In this document: piece after piece, positions 1 to 6,863 of the stretch | How positions within the stretch are numbered: position 1 is the stretch's first letter | Layout of the letters: each line of letters begins with the position of its first letter | NCBI GenBank assembly: GCA_943324415.2 | Contig: CALPLN020000028.1 | Span: 1-14,848, forward strand | Source: Sediminibacterium ginsengisoli | Lineage (GTDB): Bacteria > Bacteroidota > Bacteroidia > Chitinophagales > Chitinophagaceae | Direction of reading: 5' to 3' | DNA length: 14,848 nt | The notes under the pieces: generated by a model | Told to the model about the DNA's origin: nothing | Seen by the model: the letters and a program-made list of their open reading frames with translations, nothing else | The model's database searches: none | Program-made: the position numbers and the translations under genes

Positions 1-830
1 ACTGCAGGAATCAATTCACGCATTGGCGCAGAAGACAAGACATAATCAAAGCCTTCTAATACTGCTCCATTGGAAGTGTAGACTTTCCAATTTTCACCTA
101 CTTTCTCAATCTTATTCACCCCTGTATTCATTTCAATCTTCACCCCTAAAGCCTTACTCTTTACCACACATTCCTCCCACATCATTCCTGGTCCACGCTT
201 TGGATAACGGAAAGAGTCAATCAATGTTTTAATCACATCCCCCTTACTCTTTTTACCTGAAGGCTTAAACAATGCATTCCAAACTGCACTACTCAAAGAC
301 AATCCTTTGATACGTTGTGCTGCCCAGTCAGCAGAAATTTCGTTACCTGGAATTCCCCATACTTTGTCGGTATAGGTTTTAAAGAAAATATTGAACAAGC
401 GTTTTCCAAATTGATTGGTCACCCAATCCTCGAAATTTTGAGGATCTTTGATAGGAAATAATTTAGCTTTCAAATAACTCATCACACATAAAAAACTTTC
501 GAAGATCCCTAATTTCAATAGGGCTTCAAATGCCGCCAATGGGTATGAAAAAAACTTTTTATTGTAAAAAATTCTTGAGCTTCTAGGACGCTCCAATAAT
601 TCATCAGATAAAATCTCCGTCCAGAAATCTTCAACTTCTTTAGACTTTGAAAAAAATCGGTGACCACCAATATCAAAATGATAGCCTTTATAAGATTCAG
701 TTCGAGAAATGCCCCCCACGTATTGTGGATCTTTCTCAAATACAGTTACATCTTGTGCGGCTTTGCCTAATAAATAAGCAGCAGTTAACCCTGCTGGGCC
801 GGCACCAATAATGGCTACTTTTTTTCGCAT
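1..830 (-). CDS. FAD-dependent oxidoreductase, protoporphyrinogen oxidase-like (partial, 3' end missing)
   Basis: I translated this by eye from the ATG at 830-828. It gives 276 codons without a stop and runs off the left edge, so only the N-terminal part is present. The protein opens with a Rossmann dinucleotide-binding motif, VAIIGAGPAGLTAA (GxGxxG at residues 9-14), followed by an acidic residue at the end of strand 2 (VFEKD). It then has the GGISRTE and GGHRFFSKS segments typical of amine-oxidase/protoporphyrinogen-oxidase-like flavoproteins related to UDP-galactopyranose mutase. A tryptophan-rich stretch (KVWGIPGNEISADWAAQRIKG) is also typical of this bacterial family. The substrate cannot be told from sequence; such proteins are often annotated only as NAD(P)/FAD-dependent oxidoreductase. 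The start is fixed by the GxGxxG motif needing to lie close to the N-terminus. No Shine-Dalgarno sequence precedes it. The gene is divergent from elaA across a 61-bp gap. Confidence 0.88.
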   Translation of the reverse strand, partial: MRKKVAIIGAGPAGLTAAYLLGKAAQDVTVFEKDPQYVGGISRTESYKGYHFDIGGHRFFSKSKEVEDFWTEILSDELLERPRSSRIFYNKKFFSYPLAAFEALLKLGIFESFLCVMSYLKAKLFPIKDPQNFEDWVTNQFGKRLFNIFFKTYTDKVWGIPGNEISADWAAQRIKGLSLSSAVWNALFKPSGKKSKGDVIKTLIDSFRYPKRGPGMMWEECVVKSKALGVKIEMNTGVNKIEKVGENWKVYTSNGAVLEGFDYVLSSAPMRELIPA

Positions 831-853
831 GGAGGTAGTTAATTTGGGCAAAA

Positions 854-886
854 TTGCAAAATAAAATCGGGATTACCCTATTTTTG
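854..886 (+). promoter_or_regulatory. Bacteroidota-type promoter for elaA
   Basis: TATTTTTG at 879-886 matches the Bacteroidota -7 element TAnnTTTG perfectly. A TTG at 854-856 lies 22 bases upstream, inside the usual 17-23 spacing. The -7 element ends only five bases before the elaA ATG, so transcription would begin at or within a few bases of the start codon. Confidence 0.55.
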
Positions 887-891
887 TTGCC

Positions 892-1353
892 ATGTCAAAC
901 GATACCAACACCAAATGGGTAACCAAACCCTTTTCTGCTCTTACAGTGAATGAACTTTACGCTATATTAAGACTAAGGTCTGAAGTTTTTGTAGTGGAGC
1001 AAAATTGTGTGTTTTTAGACATGGATAACAATGATCAAATCGCTTACCATACCATGGGATGGGTAGGAGAAGATTTAGTGGCTAGTACCCGATTATTTGA
1101 TAAAGACCAGTCTTATAAAGATTACCAAAGCATTGGGCGTGTGGTAGGATCACCAAAATACAGGGGCTTAGGAATTGGTAAAGCGTTGATGCAATATTCC
1201 ATTGCTGAATGCGAAAGACTTTTTGGTAAAGGCTCCATTAAAATAGGTGCTCAATTATACCTTAAAAAATTCTACGAAGAACAAGGTTTTGAAAAAGCAG
1301 GAGAGCTGTATTATGAAGATGCGATTGAGCATATCCCAATGATCAGAAAATAA
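892..1353 (+). CDS. elaA: ElaA-type GNAT family N-acetyltransferase
   Basis: The 153-residue protein matches the length and motif order of E. coli ElaA. It has LYAILRLRSEVFVVEQNC near residues 22-39, a tryptophan in GWVGEDLVAS at about 57-65, and the acetyl-CoA pyrophosphate-binding loop RGLGIGK at 91-97. The C-terminal signature GAQLYLKKFYEEQGF (119-133) is followed by an IEHIPM ending. GNAT enzymes transfer acetyl from acetyl-CoA to an amine; the physiological acceptor of ElaA is not established. The start at 892 is preferred because the family alignment begins there and the next ATG (codon 44) would remove conserved sequence. There is no Shine-Dalgarno sequence, and the predicted promoter abuts the start. 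The gene converges on uvrA across a 25-bp gap and ends in TAA. Confidence 0.93.
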   Translation: MSNDTNTKWVTKPFSALTVNELYAILRLRSEVFVVEQNCVFLDMDNNDQIAYHTMGWVGEDLVASTRLFDKDQSYKDYQSIGRVVGSPKYRGLGIGKALMQYSIAECERLFGKGSIKIGAQLYLKKFYEEQGFEKAGELYYEDAIEHIPMIRK

Positions 1354-1378
1354 AAATCAACTATTTAGATAGTCAGTA

Positions 1379-4216
1379 CTATTTCATTTCGATTTCTAAA
1401 TACTGCGCAGTATGTGTTTTTGATTTTTTAATCATCTGCTCCGGAGTACCTGTGAATTGAACTATTCCACCTGCTGAACCACCCTCTGGACCCATATCAA
1501 TAATATGATCGGCCATTTTGATGACATCCATATTGTGTTCAATTACCAATACTGTATTGCCTCTGTCTACTAAACGATTCAACACTCCAATCAATAATTG
1601 AATATCCTGAAAATGCAACCCCGTAGTTGGTTCATCTAAAATATAAAAAGTCTTGCCAGTATCTTTTTTCCCTAACTCAGTGGCTAATTTAATTCTTTGT
1701 GCCTCGCCCCCACTTAAAGTCACAGCAGACTGTCCTAATGTGATATAGCCCAATCCAACTTCTTGTAAGACCTTTACTTTTCTATAGATGAATGGGACTG
1801 CTTGGAAAAACTCACAAGCTTCCTCGACAGTCATATTTAAAACATCGCTGATAGATTTTCCTTTGTATCTAATTTCCAATGTTTCTCTATTGTACCTTTT
1901 ACCAGCACATTTTTCACAATGCACATATACATCTGGTAAGAAATTCATTTCAATCACTCGCATGCCACCTCCTTCACACACTTCACATCTTCCACCCTTC
2001 ACATTGAAAGAGAAGCGACCTGCTTGATACCCTCTAATTTTAGCTTCAGGTACTGCAGCAAATAAGGTTCTAATATCTGTAAAGAATCCACAATAAGTGG
2101 CAGGATTACTTCTTGGTGTTCGCCCAATCGGGGATTGATCTATTTCAATTACTTTATCAATATGTTCCAATCCAGTAACCGATGTGTAAGGCATCGGCTT
2201 TGTTTTGCTATTGTAACAATGTTGTGATAAAATAGGATATAAAGTTTCATTGATTAAAGTTGATTTCCCAGATCCACTCACCCCTGTCACCTATGTTAAA
2301 GTACCTAAAGGAAAACTAGCATTCACTTTCTTTAGAGTGTTACCGGTAGCTCCTTTAATTTCTATTATATGCCCATTGCCTTTTCTGCGTTCTGTCGGAA
2401 CAGCAATCGATTTCTTACCCGCTAAATACAAAGCGGTATCAGATTTTAATTTCAAAAAAGATTTTGGTGTACCTGCCGCAACAACATGCCCCCCGTGAAT
2501 ACCTGCCCTTGGACCAATATCCACTAAATAATCCGAAGCCATCATGATGTCTTTATCATGCTCTACCACCAACACCGTATTGCCAATATCTCTTAATTGC
2601 TTTAAAGCTACAATCAACCGCTGGTTATCACGCTGATGCAACCCAATGGAAGGCTCATCTAAAATATAAGTGATCCCTTGAAGTTGTGAACCAATTTGTG
2701 TCGCCAATCGAATACGTTGTGATTCTCCTCCACTCAATGATTTTGAGGGTCTACTTAAAGACAAATAAGACAAGCCAACATTCATCAAAAATTCAATTCG
2801 ATCATTGATTTCTTTTAAAATACCTGTTGCAATCTGGGTATCCTTTTTATCTAATTTTTTAGGTAAATCTAAAAACCATTGTTGCAAGTCATTCAAATGC
2901 ATTTCATTTAAAGCTGCAATATTTAGTTCGTTCACCTTGAACCATAAACTCTCTTTCTTTAATCTTGCTCCATTACATGCGGTACAGGTATTCAATTGCA
3001 TGTATTGTTCTACCCATCCTTTTAATACATCTGTACTCTGAGAGGAAGTGAACCATCTCTTTAACATAGGCACAATCCCTTCGTAACTACCTGTATAGGT
3101 ATCAGGAATTGCTTCGTCATTTAAATCCAGTCCTAATGTGGAACTAATATTTTTATCTCCAAACAAAAGCAAATCTAACTGCTCCTTGGTTAAGCTATCA
3201 ATTGATTTATCTAGGTTGATCTTGTATTTTCTAGCAAATTGTTTTGCTTGCACAAATACACTTGCTTCCCTTGCCTCACCTAATGGCGCAATCCCTCCTG
3301 CATTCACACTGATACTGGCATCTGGGATTAATAAATCCATATCTATCGCATACACATTACCCAAACCTTTACAAGTTGGACAAGCTCCGTAGGGAGAGTT
3401 GAATGAAAAACTATTGGGAGAAGGCGTCTCGTAACTTAAACCGGTTTCAATACACATCAGCTGTTTTGAATATTGTACAATTTTATCCTTACCCTCTTCC
3501 AAAACAAATAATAAATCCTTCCCCATTTTTAAACTCTGCTGTAAACTATCTGCCAATCTGGTTTTCATAGCATCTGTGACCGGCATTCTATCCACGACAA
3601 TTTCAATATCATGAATCTTATATCGATCCACTTGAAATTTGGGTCTTAACTCAATGATTTCTCCATCTACCCTCGCCTTCACAAATCCTTTCTTTCTAAT
3701 TTCTTCAAATAGTTCTCTATAATGCCCTTTCCTTCCTCTAACTACTGGCGCTAATAAATTAATTTTTTTATCCTTAAACTTCTTTTGGATATCCTGTATG
3801 ATTTCTGCTTCTGAAAACTGAACCATCGGCTTTCCAGTTTCATAACTATACGCCTTACCCGCTCTAGCATACAATAAACGCAAGAAATCATATAATTCGG
3901 TCACTGTTCCAACAGTGGACCTAGGATTTTTATTGGTCGTTTTTTGCTCAATTGCAATTACAGGTGACAACCCAGTAATTTGGTCTACATCTGGTCGCTC
4001 CATATCCCCCATAAATTGTCTTGCATAGGCACTAAAACTCTCCATATAACGACGTTGCCCCTCATTATAGATGGTATCAAAGGCGAGCGAAGATTTACCA
4101 CTACCACTTACTCCAGTAAAAACAACTAACTGATTTTTGGGGATGGACAGATCAAAATTCTTCAAATTGTGCTCTCTAGCACCTATTACTTCTATGTTAT
4201 CGTTGATTTTACTCAT
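1379..4216 (-). pseudogene. uvrA: UvrA excinuclease ABC subunit A, interrupted by an in-frame amber codon
   Basis: Read through one TAG, this is a 945-codon UvrA, close to the 940 residues of the E. coli protein. UvrA is the cytoplasmic dimeric ATPase that finds bulky DNA lesions and loads UvrB in nucleotide excision repair. The first ATPase has Walker A GVSGSGKS (35-42), one CxxC (279/282), CTAC (411-414), signature LSGGESQRIRLA (494-505), Walker B YILDEPSIGLH (517-527) and VEHD (551-554). Codon 642 is TAG. The second half resumes in the same frame with VTGVSGSGKST, the C-terminal zinc finger (C744, C747, C767, C770), LSGGEAQRIKLA and ILDEPTTGLH. No motif is lost and there is no frameshift. 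The start at 4216 (MSKINDNIEVIGAREHNLKN) fits the family; an ATG at 4306 would add 30 unrelated residues and reach into the divergent promoter. The natural terminator is also TAG. It may be a recent nonsense mutation, a sequence error, or a read-through gene. Confidence 0.9.
2291..2293 (-). other. In-frame TAG inside uvrA, directly followed by GTG
   Basis: On the minus strand the codons run GGT ACT TTA ACA TAG GTG ACA GGG, that is G-T-L-T-stop-V-T-G, leading into the second Walker A motif GVSGSGKST. UvrA homologues have an amino acid here, commonly cysteine or another small or hydrophobic residue. GTG abuts the stop and could in principle serve for reinitiation. The product would begin at the P-loop and lack the preceding beta strands of its own ATPase domain, so it is unlikely to fold as a free half. 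Confidence 0.9.
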
Positions 4217-4254
4217 GGGTGGCGTAAAGTTATAACAACCAATCCTATAATTAG

Positions 4255-4286
4255 TTGACTTGACGCTGAAACATTTTGTAAATTTG
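4255..4286 (+). promoter_or_regulatory. Bacteroidota-type promoter for the PAP2/NPP pair
   Basis: TAAATTTG at 4279-4286 is a perfect TAnnTTTG -7 element. TTG at 4255-4257 lies 21 bases upstream; a second TTG at 4260-4262 would give a 16-base spacing. The start codon at 4310 leaves a short leader. The element sits in the 93-bp gap between divergent uvrA and the PAP2 gene. Confidence 0.6.
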
Positions 4287-4296
4287 CAGTAACAAA

Positions 4297-4302
4297 AGAG
4301 GA
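4297..4302 (+). promoter_or_regulatory. Ribosome binding site of the PAP2 gene
   Basis: AGAGGA lies seven bases before the ATG at 4310. It is one of the few purine-rich Shine-Dalgarno-like sites in this window, and it supports 4310 as the start. Confidence 0.5.
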
Positions 4303-4309
4303 TCAAGAC

Positions 4310-4945
4310 ATGTTTGATAAAGCACCCAGTATATACCTTAAAGCAAGAAACCTCACCTTGGTGGGGGCCATACTGCTCCTTGGTGTAAGTGCTTACTTTA
4401 CCAGAAATACTGTTTTTCTTTTATTGAATGTAGACGGAGGTCCTGTGATTGATACTTTATTTAAATGGGCCACTTGGGGCGCAGAGGGATGGGCCTGGAT
4501 CCCCTACTTTGTGGTTGTTTTTGGATGGTTTAAAAAAGATGCTAAATTTATTTTGCTCAACTTTTTATTATCGACTGTCATCACACAAATTCCAAAGAAT
4601 TTTATTTGGGAAGCAGTGAGCCGCCCCATCGCGAGTGGTATCCCTGTCAGTGAAATTCATACCGTACAGGGAGTGATTATGCATTCATGGAATAGTTTTC
4701 CGTCTGGTCATACTGCAACTGCTTTTACCTTCTTCTTATTAACGACTTATTTATTTCCAACAAAATGGACTTTTATCATAGGCGCAATCTATGCGATCAT
4801 TTGCGCTTATTCAAGAGTTTATCTTGGGCAACATTTTCCAATGGATTTAGGAGGCGGCATGCTTGTAGCTGTGATTAGCTTACAGTTGAGCCGCTTGATT
4901 TGTACAAAAATCTCAAATAAAAAATCAGATGAAAAATCAATTTAA
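4310..4945 (+). CDS. PAP2 superfamily membrane phosphatase
   Basis: This is a 211-residue protein with several hydrophobic segments (about 17-40, 62-74, 79-94, 137-149, 154-167 and 183-196), indicating an inner-membrane protein. It carries the three PAP2 acid-phosphatase motifs. C1 is K96...R105-P106 (KNFIWEAVSRP), with two more residues between K and RP than the usual KX6RP. C2 is PSGH at 131-134. C3 is SRVYLGQHFPMD, giving S168, R169, H175 and D179; H175 is the expected nucleophile. Family members remove phosphate from lipid phosphates or pyrophosphates such as phosphatidic acid or undecaprenyl pyrophosphate, and sequence alone does not choose between them. The stop overlaps the next gene by 17 bases, so the two are probably co-transcribed and translationally coupled. 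Confidence 0.9.
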   Translation: MFDKAPSIYLKARNLTLVGAILLLGVSAYFTRNTVFLLLNVDGGPVIDTLFKWATWGAEGWAWIPYFVVVFGWFKKDAKFILLNFLLSTVITQIPKNFIWEAVSRPIASGIPVSEIHTVQGVIMHSWNSFPSGHTATAFTFFLLTTYLFPTKWTFIIGAIYAIICAYSRVYLGQHFPMDLGGGMLVAVISLQLSRLICTKISNKKSDEKSI

Positions 4946-6203
4946 AAAGAGTTTTAGTGTACTCTTGTTTTCAATTATAGGAATTGTTCCAACATGGGCT
5001 CAAGATACCGCACAACAGATCAATCTATTGTCGAAAAATGACCTCAGTCAATACAATAAACCTTATGTTATTTTAATCTCTGCGGACGGGTTTAGAGCTG
5101 ATTTTACAGAAAAATATGATGCAAGCTTTTTACAAACCATCAGTAAAAAAGGCGTGCGTGCAAAATACATGCAACCCTCCTATCCCTCGGTTACTTTCCC
5201 AAATCACTACACCATTGTTACAGGGCTTTACCCTTCGCATCATGGATTGGTGGATAACACTTACCTAGATGTTGCTACTGGCAAACAATATAGTATGGGA
5301 AACAAAAAAATGGTGTCAGAAGGGAAATGGTATGGAGGGACTCCATTGTGGGTTTTAGCAGAACAACAAAAGATGATTTCAGCAAGCTTTTTCTGGGTGG
5401 CATCTGAAGCTGATATTCAAGGAGTCAGACCTACCTATCATTATATTTACAATGAACATACACCTATTGGTAAAAGAATTCAAACAGTAAAAGATTGGCT
5501 GAGCTTACCAGAGGAAAGAAGACCTCATTTGATTACTTTGTACTTCCCGGATGTAGACCATGATGCACATACCTTTGGACCAGAAGATCCAAGAGTGAAA
5601 AAATCAATTCAATTTGTAGATAGTAGTATCAATGCATTGCAAAAAGCTTTAGCGCCATTAAAATTGCCCATCAATTATGTTTTTGTATCAGACCATGGCA
5701 TGACAACAGTGGATGTTGACAATACCATTGGATTACCCTCTGCAGTAGATAAGAACGACTTCAATGTGCCTTGGGGAGATGCCTTATTGCATTTATATGC
5801 AAAAGATACTAGTAAAATTGAATCTACCTATCAAGCTTTAAAACAAGACAATCGTTTTACAACATATAAATTGGATGAAACACCCGACTATTGGCATTAT
5901 AAAAAATCTGACGATTGGTATAACCGACTTGGCGATTTAATTTTAGTACCCAATTCAATACATCAGGTATTTAATCTTGGCACACGTAAACCAACTCCAG
6001 GGAAGCACGGATTTGATACAAAGGAAATAGAAATGAGAGCCAGCTTTATGGCATGGGGGCCCGCTTTTAAAAAAGGATTACTGATTGACGGTTTTGAAAA
6101 TATACATGTGTATCCTCTTATTGCACATATATTAGAACTAAAAGTAGATGAGCAAAAAATTGATGGAAAATTTGAAGTATTGAAATCTACTTTAAAAAAT
6201 TAG
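4929..6203 (+). CDS. Secreted nucleotide pyrophosphatase/phosphodiesterase (NPP family)
   Basis: The 424-residue protein starts with a signal peptide (MKNQFKKSFS, then a hydrophobic stretch ending PTWAQ at about 25), so it acts outside the inner membrane. It belongs to the alkaline-phosphatase superfamily, type I phosphodiesterase/NPP branch. The two-zinc site is complete: D53 (ILISADGFRADF), nucleophile T89 (PSVTFPNHYTIVTG), D210 and H214 (VDHDAHTFGP), D255 and H256 (VSDHGMT) and H360 (GKHGFD). Family members hydrolyse phosphodiester or pyrophosphate bonds in nucleotides, nucleotide sugars or some phospholipid headgroups, releasing nucleoside monophosphates. Its start lies inside the PAP2 gene (17-base overlap), with no separate Shine-Dalgarno sequence. 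Inference: a diesterase producing phosphate monoesters or nucleotides is paired with a membrane phosphatase, perhaps for phosphate salvage. It ends in TAG, with TAA four codons further on. Confidence 0.92.
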   Translation: MKNQFKKSFSVLLFSIIGIVPTWAQDTAQQINLLSKNDLSQYNKPYVILISADGFRADFTEKYDASFLQTISKKGVRAKYMQPSYPSVTFPNHYTIVTGLYPSHHGLVDNTYLDVATGKQYSMGNKKMVSEGKWYGGTPLWVLAEQQKMISASFFWVASEADIQGVRPTYHYIYNEHTPIGKRIQTVKDWLSLPEERRPHLITLYFPDVDHDAHTFGPEDPRVKKSIQFVDSSINALQKALAPLKLPINYVFVSDHGMTTVDVDNTIGLPSAVDKNDFNVPWGDALLHLYAKDTSKIESTYQALKQDNRFTTYKLDETPDYWHYKKSDDWYNRLGDLILVPNSIHQVFNLGTRKPTPGKHGFDTKEIEMRASFMAWGPAFKKGLLIDGFENIHVYPLIAHILELKVDEQKIDGKFEVLKSTLKN

Positions 6204-6214
6204 GCCTTGCACTT

Positions 6215-6853
6215 TTAATCATGAATGCATCTGACGGAAAAACCACCAATTTTTCCCTGAGTAGATCTAGTCAATAATGCATTGTCTTTACTAAGTGACC
6301 AAGTGTATGCAAAAGTTGAACTTGATGCTGTATTGGACCAAAAATACGTAACGTTTCCAGCACCACTAGGAGAGGTTGTTCCCATATATCCTGTCGCCAA
6401 AGCTTTGAAATTATATTTATCTGTAGCTCCTGTATTTGGTGAATTCCAAGTCACTAAACCTGCTTCTTTTAGATCGCCGCCATTCGATCCAATAGTTGAA
6501 TTGAGTGTCGTTAGCTCAGTGTCTGTCGGGATATGCCAATTAACTGGGCAGATACCCCTTGTATCGACAATGGCATACCAGTTATATAATTTACCATAAA
6601 TAGCATCATTCGCAGCATTGAAATTATAAGAACACATTTGAGGAGTACTAGCACCCCAATTAGCCGCAGATGTGATATTGGGAATCGTATTGCCATTATT
6701 AAAACTAGTAACTGCTAAGTTCCTAGAAGCCCATAATTGAGACCCAATCATACCATCTGGGCCAATTAGGAATCCTTGTGGCATAACTTGTGCAATGCCA
6801 TGCAGAGGATAAGAAAAAATATATACTACAAGTAGGAGAAAAATATTTTTCAT
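6215..6853 (-). CDS. Secreted FISUMP-domain protein
   Basis: The 212-residue protein has a signal peptide (MKNIFLLLVVYIFSYPLHGIAQ, cleaved near residue 22). Most of the rest is a Fibrobacter succinogenes major paralogous (FISUMP) domain: WASRNLAV (41-48), YGKLYNWYAI (86-95), GICPVNWHIPTDTEL (100-114), a GGDLKEAG segment and the closing GGFSVRCIHD. The fold is C-type-lectin/sulfatase-modifying-like and the proteins are thought to be surface-exposed, but no biochemical role is established. The start at 6853 is chosen because it gives a clean signal peptide. An upstream ATG at 6907 would overlap the preceding gene and add 18 charged residues before the signal. It follows the fibre-like gene by 10 bases on the same strand, so they are very likely one transcript, suggesting a shared surface structure. 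Confidence 0.85.
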   Translation of the reverse strand: MKNIFLLLVVYIFSYPLHGIAQVMPQGFLIGPDGMIGSQLWASRNLAVTSFNNGNTIPNITSAANWGASTPQMCSYNFNAANDAIYGKLYNWYAIVDTRGICPVNWHIPTDTELTTLNSTIGSNGGDLKEAGLVTWNSPNTGATDKYNFKALATGYMGTTSPSGAGNVTYFWSNTASSSTFAYTWSLSKDNALLTRSTQGKIGGFSVRCIHD

Positions 6854-6863
6854 TGTTCGTTTT

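Noticed and set aside
1360..1373. Inverted repeat ACTAT-TTAG-ATAGT between elaA and uvrA
   Set aside because: The stem is only five AT-rich base pairs with no T tract. It is too weak to call a terminator, although its position between convergent genes fits one.
2291..2293. Selenocysteine or pyrrolysine insertion at the uvrA stop
   Set aside because: Selenocysteine uses TGA, not TAG. UvrA has no known pyrrolysine requirement, and TAG serves as an ordinary terminator elsewhere in the window.
1788..3392. Several plus-strand open frames across the uvrA region
   Set aside because: They are antisense to strongly conserved UvrA coding sequence and have no recognisable protein features.
4217..4306. 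Possible 30-residue N-terminal extension of UvrA from ATG 4306
   Set aside because: The extra residues match nothing in UvrA and would run through the divergent PAP2 promoter. MSKINDNIEVIGAREHNL at 4216 is the normal UvrA N-terminus.
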